Program-made: the position numbers and the translations under genes | Part shown: piece after piece, positions 15,086-24,606 of the stretch | How the letters are laid out: every line of letters starts with the position of its first letter | How positions within the stretch are numbered: position 1 is the first letter of the stretch | From: Marinobacter sp. C7 | Lineage (GTDB): Bacteria > Pseudomonadota > Gammaproteobacteria > Pseudomonadales > Oleiphilaceae | Length of the DNA stretch: 64,000 bases | Reading direction: 5' to 3' | Assembly: GCF_022343555.1 (NCBI RefSeq) | Contig: NZ_JAKQZH010000001.1 | Span: forward strand, 806,001 to 870,000 | The notes under the pieces: model-generated | The model's input: the letters and a program-made list of their open reading frames with translations, nothing else | The model's database searches: none | Told to the model about the DNA's origin: nothing

Positions 15086-18000
15086 ATGAGACAGCAGTCA
15101 GTGAATCCTGACCTTAACGAGCATCGCCAGGCGATCCGGCAGAACTACCTGGCGGACGAGTACGCGGTGATTCACAAGCTGATTGCTGACGCTCAGTTGT
15201 CCCAGGCCGAGCGCGAGGCGATCTCCGCCCGTGCCGCAGACCTGGTGCGTAGCGTCCGCAAGAATGCCCGCCCGACCATCATGGAAAAATTCCTGGCGGA
15301 ATACGGACTCACCACCAAGGAAGGCGTTGCCCTGATGTGTCTGGCCGAAGCACTGCTGCGGGTGCCGGATAACCTCACCATCCACGACCTGATCGAGGAC
15401 AAGATCACCTCCGGCAACTGGGGCGCGCACGTGGGCAAGGCCCAGTCCGGGATGATCAACTCCGCGACCGTAGCGTTGCTGATGACCAGCAACCTGCTGA
15501 AGGATTCCGAGCGCCAGAGCGTGGGCGAAACCCTGCGTAAACTGGTCAAGCGCATGGGCGAGCCGGTGGTCCGCACTGTAGCCGGCCAGGCCATGAAGGA
15601 GATGGGTCGCCAGTTCGTTCTGGGTCGCGACATCGAGGAAGCCCAGGACCGGGGCAAGTACTACGTCGAGCGTGGCTACACCTATTCCTATGACATGCTC
15701 GGCGAAGCCGCCCGCACCGATGCGGATGCCCAGCGCTATTACCAGTCATACTCCGATGCCATCGACAGCATCAGCAAGAACTGCAAGGGCGATGTGCGCA
15801 CCAACCCGGGCATCTCCGTAAAGCTGTCCGCGTTGCTGGCCCGCTACGAGTATGGTCACAAGGAGCGGGTGATGAACGAACTCATGCCCCGCGCCCTGAA
15901 GCTGGCCAAAAAAGCCGCCGCCTCGAATATGGGCTTCAACATCGATGCCGAGGAACAGGATCGTCTCGACCTGTCCTTGGATGTCATCGAAGCCATTCTC
16001 TCCGATCCGGAGCTGAAGGATTGGGACGGTTTCGGCGTGGTGGTCCAGGCATTCGGCAAACGCTCTGCCCAGACCCTGGACTGGCTGTATGCGCTGTCCG
16101 AGAAACTGGACCGTCGCATCATGGTGCGCCTTGTGAAGGGCGCCTACTGGGACGCCGAGATCAAGCGCGCCCAGGTCATGGGACTGAGCGATTTCCCGGT
16201 ATTTACCCGCAAGGCGTGCAGTGACGTGTCCTACCTGTCCTGTGCCAAGCAATTGCTGGGCATGACCGATCGCATCTATCCGCAGTTTGCGACCCACAAC
16301 GCGCACTCGGTGTCCGCGGTGCTAGAGTTGGCCAGGGATATCGATCGCTCGAAATTCGAGTTCCAGCGCCTGCACGGGATGGGCGAGTCCCTGCACGATC
16401 AGGTACTTCAGGACAGCGGCGTTCCGTGCCGGATCTATGCGCCGGTGGGTGCCCACAAGGATCTGCTGGCTTACCTGGTGCGTCGTTTGCTCGAAAACGG
16501 GGCCAACAGTTCGTTCGTGAACCAGATCGTCGACACCAGCATCACACCGGAAGAGATTGCGAAGGATCCCATCGACGCGGTGGTGGCGCTGGGCGAGAAC
16601 ATTTCCAGCAAGGCCATCGTGCCGCCCGCGAAGATCTTCGGAGATCAGCGTCGCAACTCCAAGGGTTGGGATATCACGGATCCGGTGACCGTGGCCGAGA
16701 TCGAGGAAGGCCGTGGCAAGTTCCGGGAGCACCAGTGGACCGGTGGCCCCATACTTGCGGTGGAGTCTTCCAGCGATGAAGTACACGAGGTCCGTAACCC
16801 GGCCAATCCCGATGATCTGGTCGGCCACATCACGTTCACCTCCGAAGCCGATATCGGCGCCGCACTGGACGTTGCTCAGGATGGTTTCAAGAGCTGGTCT
16901 GCCCGGTCGGCCGAGGAACGGGCAGCCTGCGTGCGCAAGGTGGGTGATCTGTATGAGGAACACGCCTACGAGCTGTTCGCCCTGACCACCCGCGAAGCCG
17001 GCAAGTCCCTGCTGGACGCGGTGGCGGAAATCCGCGAGGCGGTCGACTTTGCCATGTTCTACGCCAACGAGGGCATCCGCTACGAGAAGGATGGTGAGGC
17101 CCGGGGTGTCATGTGCTGTATCTCGCCCTGGAACTTCCCGCTGGCGATCTTCACCGGCCAGATCCTGGCGAACCTGGCGGCGGGCAATGCCGTTGTCGCC
17201 AAGCCGGCCGAGAGCACCTCGCTGCTGGCGGTGCGCGCGGTTGAGCTGATGCACGAAGCGGGTATTCCGCGGGATGCCATCCAGCTGCTGCCGGGTACCG
17301 GGGCTACGGTGGGCTCCGCCCTGACCTCCGATCCCCGCGTGACCGGGGTCTGCTTCACCGGCTCCACGGCCACCGCCCAGCGCATCAACAAGGCGATGAC
17401 CGAGAACATGGCGCCGGACGCTCCGCTGGTGGCCGAAACCGGTGGCCTCAATGCCATGATCGTGGATTCCACCGCACTGCCGGAGCAGGTGGTCCGGGAT
17501 GTGCTGGCGTCGTCGTTCCAGAGTGCCGGCCAGCGCTGCTCCGCGCTGCGGATGCTCTACGTCCAGAAGGACATTGCCGATAACCTGCTGGAAATGCTTT
17601 ACGGCGCCATGGAAGAGCTGGGTATTGGCGATCCGTGGCAGCTGTCCACCGATGTTGGCCCGGTGATCGACGAGCCGTCCCAGAAGAAGATTGTCGACCA
17701 CTGCAACAAGTTCGAGCAGGCCGGCAAGTTGCTGAAGAAAATGGACGTGCCAGGCAAGGGCCGTTTCGTTTCGCCGGCGGTACTCAAGGTCAGCGGTATC
17801 GAGGAGATGGAAGAAGAGATCTTCGGTCCGGTCCTGCACGTGGCTACGTTTGAAGCCAAGGACATCGACAAGGTGGTGGACGCGGTCAATGCCAAGGGCT
17901 ACGGCCTGACCTTCGGCATCCACAGCCGGGTTGACCGCCGGATCGAGCATATTGCCAGCCGGATTCACGTGGGCAACACCTACGTTAACCGGAACCAGAT

Positions 18001-18712
18001 CGGCGCCATTGTCGGGTCCCAGCCATTTGGTGGTGAAGGCCTCTCCGGTACCGGTCCGAAGGCAGGTGGTCCGTTGTATGTTCGTCGTTTCCTCAAAGGG
18101 GAAACCGTCGAGAAGCCGTCGAGCTCCAGCGACAAGGTCATCAGCGCTGAAAAGACACAGAAGCTGATTGACCGGGTGGCCTCCGTCAAGGTACCAAAGC
18201 CCGAGGAGCGCCAGGAAGCGCTCAAACCGTTCTTCGGTGAGGTGCCCGCGCCGATGGACAAGGGCTACCTGGAAATGCCCGGGCCCACCGGTGAACAGAA
18301 CCATCTGTCGTTCCATGCCCGCGGTGTGGTGCTGTGTCTGGGACCGGATGCCGAGTCAGCCATGGAGCAGGCAGCGACTGCGCTGTCGCAGGGCAACCAG
18401 GTGGTGGTCATAGCGCCGGACGCAGAGGGCAAACTGGCAGATGCCGCCAAGGCCGGCCTGCCTGTCGTGGCCATCAACGGTGTCCTGGATCCGGATGCCC
18501 TGACTGAGCTGTCCGGGTTTGAGGCGGTTGTCAGCGTGGCGGAGAAGCCGCTGCTCAGGCAATACCGTCAGGCTCTGGCCAAGCGCGATGGTGCGTTGCT
18601 GCCGGTGATTACCGAGCACAAGCTGGACCAGCGTTTTGTAATCGAGCGGCACCTTTGCGTGGACACCACGGCAGCGGGTGGTAACGCCAGCCTGATCGCA
18701 TCCGCCGAGTAA
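15086..18712 (+). CDS. putA: Bifunctional proline dehydrogenase / L-glutamate gamma-semialdehyde dehydrogenase
   Basis: Oxidises proline to glutamate in two steps at the membrane face, using FAD then NAD. Of 1,208 residues, about 1-120 form the dimerisation/helical region and 120-490 the PRODH barrel (KEMGRQFVLGRDIEEAQ, MVRLVKGAYWDAEIKRAQ). Residues 560-1000 form the aldehyde dehydrogenase (ISPWNFPLAIFTGQ, ETGGLNAM, catalytic Cys818 in SAGQRCS). The rest is the C-terminal ALDH-like cap. No ribbon-helix-helix repressor domain is present, so this PutA does not repress itself; the Lrp gene at 10796 is the likely regulator. GAGGG precedes the ATG at 15086. The 174-base upstream gap should hold its own promoter. 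Confidence 0.96.
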   Translation: MRQQSVNPDLNEHRQAIRQNYLADEYAVIHKLIADAQLSQAEREAISARAADLVRSVRKNARPTIMEKFLAEYGLTTKEGVALMCLAEALLRVPDNLTIHDLIEDKITSGNWGAHVGKAQSGMINSATVALLMTSNLLKDSERQSVGETLRKLVKRMGEPVVRTVAGQAMKEMGRQFVLGRDIEEAQDRGKYYVERGYTYSYDMLGEAARTDADAQRYYQSYSDAIDSISKNCKGDVRTNPGISVKLSALLARYEYGHKERVMNELMPRALKLAKKAAASNMGFNIDAEEQDRLDLSLDVIEAILSDPELKDWDGFGVVVQAFGKRSAQTLDWLYALSEKLDRRIMVRLVKGAYWDAEIKRAQVMGLSDFPVFTRKACSDVSYLSCAKQLLGMTDRIYPQFATHNAHSVSAVLELARDIDRSKFEFQRLHGMGESLHDQVLQDSGVPCRIYAPVGAHKDLLAYLVRRLLENGANSSFVNQIVDTSITPEEIAKDPIDAVVALGENISSKAIVPPAKIFGDQRRNSKGWDITDPVTVAEIEEGRGKFREHQWTGGPILAVESSSDEVHEVRNPANPDDLVGHITFTSEADIGAALDVAQDGFKSWSARSAEERAACVRKVGDLYEEHAYELFALTTREAGKSLLDAVAEIREAVDFAMFYANEGIRYEKDGEARGVMCCISPWNFPLAIFTGQILANLAAGNAVVAKPAESTSLLAVRAVELMHEAGIPRDAIQLLPGTGATVGSALTSDPRVTGVCFTGSTATAQRINKAMTENMAPDAPLVAETGGLNAMIVDSTALPEQVVRDVLASSFQSAGQRCSALRMLYVQKDIADNLLEMLYGAMEELGIGDPWQLSTDVGPVIDEPSQKKIVDHCNKFEQAGKLLKKMDVPGKGRFVSPAVLKVSGIEEMEEEIFGPVLHVATFEAKDIDKVVDAVNAKGYGLTFGIHSRVDRRIEHIASRIHVGNTYVNRNQIGAIVGSQPFGGEGLSGTGPKAGGPLYVRRFLKGETVEKPSSSSDKVISAEKTQKLIDRVASVKVPKPEERQEALKPFFGEVPAPMDKGYLEMPGPTGEQNHLSFHARGVVLCLGPDAESAMEQAATALSQGNQVVVIAPDAEGKLADAAKAGLPVVAINGVLDPDALTELSGFEAVVSVAEKPLLRQYRQALAKRDGALLPVITEHKLDQRFVIERHLCVDTTAAGGNASLIASAE

Positions 18713-18732
18713 TACTCGCGGATGCGCGGCCT

Positions 18733-18766
18733 TCAGCGGTCCGGCTTGTCACAACCGGACTGCTGA
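18733..18766. terminator. Hairpin between convergent putA and secreted-protein gene
   Basis: A 12-bp stem with one wobble pair (18733-18744 with 18755-18766) lies 21 bases after the putA stop. No strong T-run follows. Its position between convergent genes fits a bidirectional transcription stop. Confidence 0.55.
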
Positions 18767-18782
18767 GTCCTTCGTCCCAGGG

Positions 18783-19313
18783 TTATTCCATCGTGACCGG
18801 CACCATAATGTGGGCGAAGTCAGTACCCTTCCACATGACATAGGGGCCGCCGTTGTAGGGATCCGTTGGCAGTGAATCCAGTATTGACTGGTCCGGAACA
18901 ATCACCATCAGGTGAGGGCCTTCCTGCACCCACTGATTATCCGCCGTTTCGCCCTCGGCATAGGGATCGATGTTGCTGGCCCCGCCGTCGCCGGCCAGCA
19001 TGTAGGCAATGCCCATAGCCTCATTGGTATGGTTGTTTTTGTTGACCCATGCCTCGGCCCACTTCTGCCAGGGACCGTCCAGACACATGGGGGCCGTGCC
19101 CTGGAGGGTAGGTGGAGTAGGAAAGCAGACATACTGATTGCTGCCTTCCTGCAGCATGTTGTTGTCCCAGTCCATGACTGTGACTTTGTCCCTGAGTGAC
19201 ACCGGAGCTGCGCTCAGGGCATCCATGAGTAACTGGTCACTTTCTTCGGCCGCTACATTGCCGAGAGTGAGGACGGAGATGGCCGTGGCCAACAGGCCGA
19301 TAGAAGTTTTCAT
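18783..19313 (-). CDS. Hypothetical exported protein
   Basis: A 176-residue protein with a clear signal peptide (MKTSIGLLATAISVLTLGNVAA, cleaved about residue 22). The mature part has paired cysteines (Cys64 and Cys77 region), a Trp-rich centre (GPWQKWAEAWVNKNNHTNE) and a C-terminal part reading PHLMVIVPD, then GPYVMWKGTDFAHIMVPV. I do not recognise a characterised family. Periplasmic location is likely. GAGGGCAAGACA before the ATG supports the start. Convergent with putA. The 184-base gap to 19497 shows only AT-poor sequence and probably this gene's promoter. Confidence 0.75.
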   Translation of the reverse strand: MKTSIGLLATAISVLTLGNVAAEESDQLLMDALSAAPVSLRDKVTVMDWDNNMLQEGSNQYVCFPTPPTLQGTAPMCLDGPWQKWAEAWVNKNNHTNEAMGIAYMLAGDGGASNIDPYAEGETADNQWVQEGPHLMVIVPDQSILDSLPTDPYNGGPYVMWKGTDFAHIMVPVTME

Positions 19314-19497
19314 TGTCTTGCCCTCTGAGAGTCGCAGCTTGAGAGCTGCGTCAATGGCAAGTATGCGCCGAATCTGGCTGCCTCGTAGGATGAATCCTTT
19401 CTTAACCAGCTGATAAGATCGCGTCTGGCTATAAGCCTGCGGGTTTTGTGAGGTGGGCGGCCCTGGACCGGTTTGCGATTAACGATGCGTTATTGAG

Positions 19498-20208
19498 CTA
19501 TCGCGCTGCGTACCGTTCATGCAGAATGCCAACCCGCTCAACGTAGGCCTTGGTTTCCGCGTAGGGTGGCACCCCCTTGTAGCGGGTGACCGCCCCCGGG
19601 CCGGCGTTGTAGGCGGCGGTGGCCAGACGGATGTCGCCGTTGAACCGGGACAGCATTCTGGCGAGGTAATTTACGCCCCCCCGAATGTTTTCCGCAGCCG
19701 CCATGGCATCTCCCACACCCAGCTCCTGCGCCGTTCCCGGCATCAGTTGCATCAGTCCCTGTGCTCCCTTGGGCGACAGGGCTTTCGGGTTGAACGCGGA
19801 TTCGGCGTGAATGACAGCCCGGACCAGTGCGGGGTCTACGTCAAACTCCCGGGCAGCCGTCTGGATTTCCCGGCGATAGGGTTTGAGAAATAACGGGGTT
19901 TTACGCCAGTCGACCTTCGAGTCGGGATCGCAGGCGTAGCAGTGAAACCGGATGACATCGAACGTGGCATTGGCCGGCTGGATGCTGCTGTAGGATACAA
20001 CTCCGTTCTCATCGGTGTAGCGATAAACGGTTTCGTTGCCGGTTGAGGCAATCGGGGAGTCGGGGGCCCCGGTGTTGGTGAACTCAACGGTGCCATCCGG
20101 ATGCACGATACGTTTGATGCTTTCCGCGTGTACTGATGTCGGCACCAACTGGGCCGCAAGCACCAGCATGGCCAAGGGAAGGGCGTATCGTATCTGGCCA
20201 GATCTCAT
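19498..20208 (-). CDS. Lytic transglycosylase with DUF4124 and SLT domains
   Basis: A periplasmic peptidoglycan-cleaving enzyme of about 236 residues. It has a signal peptide (about 8-28), a DUF4124-type segment with two repeats (RIVHPDGTVEFTNTG, YRYTDENGVVSYSS), then a soluble-lytic-transglycosylase domain with catalytic Glu136 in IHAESAFNPKALSPKGAQGLMQLMP and the later ATAAYNAGPGAV. It breaks the MurNAc-GlcNAc bond, forming anhydro ends. The ATG at 20208 with GGA upstream starts at the signal peptide; the frame reaches 20256. Single gene, transcribed away from the BCCT transporter. Confidence 0.9.
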   Translation of the reverse strand: MRSGQIRYALPLAMLVLAAQLVPTSVHAESIKRIVHPDGTVEFTNTGAPDSPIASTGNETVYRYTDENGVVSYSSIQPANATFDVIRFHCYACDPDSKVDWRKTPLFLKPYRREIQTAAREFDVDPALVRAVIHAESAFNPKALSPKGAQGLMQLMPGTAQELGVGDAMAAAENIRGGVNYLARMLSRFNGDIRLATAAYNAGPGAVTRYKGVPPYAETKAYVERVGILHERYAAR

Positions 20209-20419
20209 TCGGTTTCCGTGTGGCTCCGGTCGGGTTTCAGAAGGCGCGTCCATCAACGTCCAGAGTCAGAATTATACGGGTTTGAAACGGCTATGAAACC
20301 GGACAATTTGTGGCAGAAGCGTCACTTTCCGTGAATGGCTGGGTAAAAATACCGATAGCAACCTTATCAGAGTCTGAGTAGGGTGCCCGGCCAATTTAAA
20401 AACTGGCACCTATAGATTC

Positions 20420-21979
20420 ATGTCTTCAAGCAGTACAACTCTTCCCCTTCAAAATGCCACCGGCCTCCAGCGCCTTGGCGATCCCGTAGTCCTGACACTG
20501 ACCGTGGGCTTTATCCTGCTTTTCGTCGGCTGGTCGATGACCAATGCCGACGGGCTGGCCTCGGCGATTGGTTCCGGCTTCAGCTGGACTGCGAAATACC
20601 TTGGTTCCTACTTTCAGCTGCTTTTGCTGCTGACCTTCTTTATTGCACTCGGGGTTGCCCTGGGTCGTGCGGGAGCGGCACGGCTTGGCGGCCTGGACCG
20701 GCCCGAGATCAGTACCTTTCGCTGGCTGTCGATGATTCTGTGCACCCTGCTCGCCGGGGGTGGCGTGTTTTTCGCGGCGGGTGAGCCGGTGTACCACTTT
20801 GTGGTGTCTCCGCCGGTATCCACGGCTGAAGCCGGAACCGCCGAGGCCGTGGCGCCGGCCATGGCCCAGTCCTTCATGCACTGGGGGTTTCTGGCCTGGG
20901 CTGTTCTCGGCTCTCTGACCGCTCTGGTGCTGGCCCATGCCCACTATGTCCAGGGTAAACCTTTGCAGCCGCGCACGCTGCTTTATCCGGTGCTGGGTGA
21001 GCGGATGATGGCCGGTTGGTTCGGTGGCCTGGTGGATGCCCTGTGCGTCATCGCGGTCGTTGCCGGTACCGTGGGGCCGATCGGTTTCCTCGCGACGCAG
21101 ATGAGTTTTGGCCTGCATGAGCTGTTCGGCATCCCGGATACCTTTGCCACTCAATTATTCATTCTGACTCTTCTCGCCGGCGTCTACATGACTTCAGCTG
21201 TCAGTGGCCTGCACCGGGGGATTCAGTTACTGAGCCGTTTCAATGTCCTGCTTGCACTCGGTATCGCTGCGGTTATCTTTGTGTTCGGGCCGACGCTGTT
21301 CCTCACCAATACCTACCTCTCCTCCGCGGGTGAGTACCTCTCTTCGTTTTTTGCCATGGCGACGGTGACCTCCGAGACGGCGCCGGCCTGGTGGATGAAG
21401 TGGTGGACCGTTTTCTTCTTCGCCTGGTTTATTGGCTACACCCCGCTGATGTCTATCTTTGTGGCCCGGATTTCCCGTGGCCGGAGTATTCGGCAAACCA
21501 TACTGGCCGTGGCCGTGCTTGCACCGATTGCGACATCGATCTGGTTCACGTTGCTCGGCGGCTCAGGGATCTATCATCAGCTGACGGGGACGTTCGATCT
21601 GGCGGAGGCTCTCAATGGCTTTTCCTTCGATGTGGCTACCCTGACCGTGGCGCAGGCACTGCCCGGCGGGACTCTGATGGCTGCGGCCATCCTGCTGTTG
21701 ACGACCATTTTTGTGGCGACAACCGGAGACTCCATGAGTTATGCCATTGCGGCTGTCGGAGCCGGTCACGATGAGCCCCACTACCTGGTACGGGCTTTCT
21801 GGGGAGGCGCCATGGCGTTGATGGCAGCCATCCTGCTTTACATGGGGGCAGGCCAGATCGGTGTGTTGCAGCAATTCATCGTGCTGACAGCCATTCCCGT
21901 GTCATTGATTATCCTGCCTTCGCTCTGGACCGGCCCGAAAGCCGCCAGGGCAATGGCCCGTGCCCAGTCACTGATCTGA
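20420..21979 (+). CDS. BCCT-family betaine/choline/carnitine transporter
   Basis: A 519-residue inner-membrane carrier with 12 predicted helices. It contains the family-defining Trp-rich stretch WWMKWWTVFFFAWFIGY followed by TPLMSIFVARISRGRSIR. It imports quaternary ammonium compounds or related zwitterions with Na+ or H+, serving osmoprotection or nutrition. It lacks the long C-terminal osmosensing tail of BetP-like proteins, ending at MARAQSLI, so strong osmosensing is less likely. No good ribosome site precedes ATG 20420. The 211-base gap upstream should carry its promoter. The substrate is unresolved. Confidence 0.9.
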   Translation: MSSSSTTLPLQNATGLQRLGDPVVLTLTVGFILLFVGWSMTNADGLASAIGSGFSWTAKYLGSYFQLLLLLTFFIALGVALGRAGAARLGGLDRPEISTFRWLSMILCTLLAGGGVFFAAGEPVYHFVVSPPVSTAEAGTAEAVAPAMAQSFMHWGFLAWAVLGSLTALVLAHAHYVQGKPLQPRTLLYPVLGERMMAGWFGGLVDALCVIAVVAGTVGPIGFLATQMSFGLHELFGIPDTFATQLFILTLLAGVYMTSAVSGLHRGIQLLSRFNVLLALGIAAVIFVFGPTLFLTNTYLSSAGEYLSSFFAMATVTSETAPAWWMKWWTVFFFAWFIGYTPLMSIFVARISRGRSIRQTILAVAVLAPIATSIWFTLLGGSGIYHQLTGTFDLAEALNGFSFDVATLTVAQALPGGTLMAAAILLLTTIFVATTGDSMSYAIAAVGAGHDEPHYLVRAFWGGAMALMAAILLYMGAGQIGVLQQFIVLTAIPVSLIILPSLWTGPKAARAMARAQSLI

Positions 21980-21989
21980 CCGGACGTCT

Positions 21990-22020
21990 ACCGGCGGGGA
22001 AACAGTGCTTTCCCGCCGGT
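21990..22020. terminator. Bidirectional hairpin terminator
   Basis: ACCGGCGGG(G)AAA pairs with TTTCCCGCCGGT (one bulged G) around a short loop, between the convergent BCCT and symporter genes. The A and T tracts are inside the stem ends rather than after it. Confidence 0.6.
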
Positions 22021-22036
22021 GGGTGGTCCAAGGCGG

Positions 22037-23392
22037 TCAGGTCTCTTCAGGTATCGGCTCCGCGGGCAATCTTGTGCCCGACCAGTTCTCCATCAGCCGG
22101 CAGGTCACCAGATCCCCGGTGACGTTGATGGCGGTGCGACACATGTCCAGAATCCGGTCCACGCCCATAATCAGCGCGATACCACTGGGCGGTATTCCCA
22201 CGGTCTGGAGCACCATGGCAAGGATGACGATGCCGACCCCCGGTGTGGCCGGGGAGCCGATGGATGCACCAACGGCCATGGCAACCACAAGGGCCATGCT
22301 GCCCATCCCGAGGTCCACGCCGTAAACCTGGGCCAGGAAAACTGTGGCAACGGCCTGGTAGAGGGCGGTGCCATTCATATTGATCGTTGCGCCCAGGGGG
22401 ATGACAAACTCGGAAATCGACGGTCGGACGCCCAGCTTGTCCTCCGCGGTCCGGATCGACAGCGGCATGACCGCTGCCGAGCTGGAGGTGGAGAACGCCA
22501 GCAGCAATACGTCGCGGGTGTCCTTGAGGAAGCGCAGTGGGTGCTGCCCCACCAGAACTTTCAGGATGAGCAGATACAACGCCAGGAGCAGCAGCAATCC
22601 CAGCAGGACCGTGAACACGTAGGAGCCCATGCCCAACATGGCCCGGAACCCGATTGTGGTGGTCAGCTGGGCCATCAGACCGAAGACGGCAAAGGGGGCC
22701 AGGCGCATGGCCCACTTCACTACGGTCATGCAGATCTGTTGCAGGGAGTCGAGCAGGTCCAGCATTGGGCGAGACTTTTCCGGTTCCATGCTGACGAGAG
22801 CGATCCCGACAATGATGGAGAAGATGACCACCTGGAGCATCTGTCCCTCGACCATGGCGTCCAGTGGGTTGCCGGGCAGCAGGCCCAGCAGGGTCTGGGG
22901 AATATCCTCGACACTGGGCATCACCGCGTTCACTGCCTCATCATCGGGCTGAGCTGCCGGAGCGGCGAGCCCGGTCAGCATTTTCCCGGGGTTGATCAGC
23001 CCGCCGACCCAGAGGCCGATAGACGCGGCGATGGCAGTGGTTATGACGAAGAATACGGACACCCTCATGCCGAGCTTACGCAGCTGTGAGAGATCCTCGC
23101 TGGAAGCCAGCCCCCGGACCACCGAGGCTATGACCAGCGGGATGACTATCATCTGAATGGTCGCGAGAAACAGCTGACCCGGAAAAGCCAGCCAGTTACC
23201 AATCAGCCGCCCGGTCTCCGGCTCCACGAGCCCTACCGATGGGCCCAGCAGGGTGCCTACCACCAGGCCGATTCCCATGCCCACCAGGACCTTGAGCCAC
23301 AACCGTCCCTTCACGAGTCCGGACAGGTAGACACTCAGGTGTCGGACGGGCCGCAGGTAATCGTTGGAGAACTCTTCGTTGTTATTTGTCAT
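22037..23392 (-). CDS. Dicarboxylate/amino acid:cation symporter (DAACS family)
   Basis: A 451-residue glutamate/aspartate/dicarboxylate uptake carrier of the GltP/DctA family. Eight helices plus two re-entrant hairpins are expected. The serine-rich hairpin FSTSSSAAVMPLSIR, the NMNGTALYQAVATVFLAQ motif and the late DRILDMCRTAINVTGD motif, which carry substrate- and cation-binding residues, are all present. It would supply glutamate or C4 acids, fitting the nearby glutamate and proline catabolism genes (inference). The start at 23392 lacks a strong ribosome site; the frame extends to 23479 over the divergent gene. Shares an 80-base promoter gap with the TIGR02647 gene. Confidence 0.92.
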   Translation of the reverse strand: MTNNNEEFSNDYLRPVRHLSVYLSGLVKGRLWLKVLVGMGIGLVVGTLLGPSVGLVEPETGRLIGNWLAFPGQLFLATIQMIVIPLVIASVVRGLASSEDLSQLRKLGMRVSVFFVITTAIAASIGLWVGGLINPGKMLTGLAAPAAQPDDEAVNAVMPSVEDIPQTLLGLLPGNPLDAMVEGQMLQVVIFSIIVGIALVSMEPEKSRPMLDLLDSLQQICMTVVKWAMRLAPFAVFGLMAQLTTTIGFRAMLGMGSYVFTVLLGLLLLLALYLLILKVLVGQHPLRFLKDTRDVLLLAFSTSSSAAVMPLSIRTAEDKLGVRPSISEFVIPLGATINMNGTALYQAVATVFLAQVYGVDLGMGSMALVVAMAVGASIGSPATPGVGIVILAMVLQTVGIPPSGIALIMGVDRILDMCRTAINVTGDLVTCRLMENWSGTRLPAEPIPEET

Positions 23393-23472
23393 GTTGGCTT
23401 CGTCCGTGTCCTTGCCAAGTGCTGACCTGAGCCTAGACTGAAAACAGATCAGTCGTAAAAAGAGGAAATACC

Positions 23473-23712
23473 ATGCCATTCTCGCCGAACCACCTTGCAG
23501 AGCTCAATCTGTTACTGCAGTTCCCTTCGACTTCCATGCAGGAAGGGATCAAGGTGCATGCCCATTCTGCCGCGCCTGAAACGGTCCGCGCAGCCGAAAG
23601 CCTGTTTTCCAAGGGGCTGATCAGCCAGAAGGATGGCGGGTATCTGACACCCCTGGGCACCGAGGCGGTCGAGATGACCCAGAAGTTGCAGTCCATACTG
23701 ACAAGCAGGTGA
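23473..23712 (+). CDS. TIGR02647 family small protein
   Basis: A 79-residue conserved gammaproteobacterial protein of the TIGR02647 family, function unknown and sometimes labelled DNA-binding. Visible hallmarks are MPFSPNHLAELNLL, TSMQEGIKVHAHS and the end GLISQKDGGYLTPLGTEA, which has winged-helix-like spacing. AGAGGAAATACC before the ATG fixes the start. It is divergent from the symporter gene and stands alone. A 132-base gap follows before the TVP38 gene. Confidence 0.85.
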   Translation: MPFSPNHLAELNLLLQFPSTSMQEGIKVHAHSAAPETVRAAESLFSKGLISQKDGGYLTPLGTEAVEMTQKLQSILTSR

Positions 23713-23844
23713 GCCCGCCGGAGCGACAGTACGTACTATCCGAGGTCGACCGCCTTTGAGGCCAGTGATGGTGTCGGGTTAGGGTAAAAGCTGGTCGGAT
23801 GGTGCTTTCGCCTGAAATTTCAGTATTGGCAAGGAGTTGAGTGT

Positions 23845-24606
23845 TTGGTGTCCGTCTCCGAACCGAAACAACGAGCCAGCTGGTCCCGATCGCCATTGTT
23901 GTGGATGGCGGGCAGTATTGCCGGCGTTGGCCTGATCGTAGGGATCTTGTATGCATTAGGTGTACACCAGCAGATCGTCGAACTGTTGCAGTGGTTTGAT
24001 GCGCAGGGCGCCTGGGCTGCCGTGTTGTTCGTTGTGCTGATGATAGCGGCCATGGTACTGCTGTTGCCCGGTGTGTTGCTGACCACCGGCGCGGGCTTTG
24101 TGTTCGGCGTGGTCGAGGGCACCCTCTACGTGGTGGTTGGCACCACCATCGGTGCAGCGGCGGCGTTTCTGATCGCCCGGCATGTGTTTGGTGAGACCGC
24201 CCATATCTACATCCGCAATCGTGCGAAGCTTTCCGTCGTCACCGATGAGATGGCACCACACGGCTGGAAGATCGTATTGCTGACCAGGCTGATTCCGTTC
24301 TTCCCGGGCAAGGTATCCAACTACCTGTTCGGCCTGACCAGCTTTTCCTTCCCCGGGTTTGTCGCGGGAACCTTCCTCGGGGTGATTCCTTTCTCCCTGC
24401 ACAATGTCTACCTGGGCTCGCTGGCGGCTGACCTGTCCACCCTGGGGGTGCGGGAAAGTGCCCGCAGCCCGCTGGAGTGGACCATCTACGGGGCCGGCTT
24501 TGTCGGCACGATTCTGGCAGTGGTGTTCCTGAATCGTCTGGCCAGGCGGGCACTGGCCCGATACCGGATGGAAACCGAACCCATGGGACAGGAGGACTCT
24601 CAATGA
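23845..24606 (+). CDS. TVP38/TMEM64 (DedA-like) membrane protein
   Basis: A 253-residue polytopic membrane protein of the VTT/SNARE-associated (DedA) superfamily; relatives act in lipid scrambling, membrane homeostasis or transport. Helices lie near 18-40, 55-78, 85-110, 165-190 and 215-235. The family loop is visible: a Gly-rich GAGFVFGVVEGT, then LLTRLIPFFPGKVSNYLFGLTSFSFPGFVAGTF. The start is TTG 23845 (eight bases after AAGGAG) or GTG 23848. Its TGA overlaps the ATG of the next gene (ATGA at 24603-24606), so translation of the two is coupled. Confidence 0.88.
   Translation: MVSVSEPKQRASWSRSPLLWMAGSIAGVGLIVGILYALGVHQQIVELLQWFDAQGAWAAVLFVVLMIAAMVLLLPGVLLTTGAGFVFGVVEGTLYVVVGTTIGAAAAFLIARHVFGETAHIYIRNRAKLSVVTDEMAPHGWKIVLLTRLIPFFPGKVSNYLFGLTSFSFPGFVAGTFLGVIPFSLHNVYLGSLAADLSTLGVRESARSPLEWTIYGAGFVGTILAVVFLNRLARRALARYRMETEPMGQEDSQ

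Noticed and set aside
16322..18316. 664-codon minus-strand frame inside putA
   Set aside because: Shadow frame in high-GC coding DNA; the plus frame is an unambiguous PutA.
22019..23089. 356-codon plus-strand frame over the symporter gene
   Set aside because: Gln/His/Gly-rich shadow translation opposite membrane helices; no start signal.
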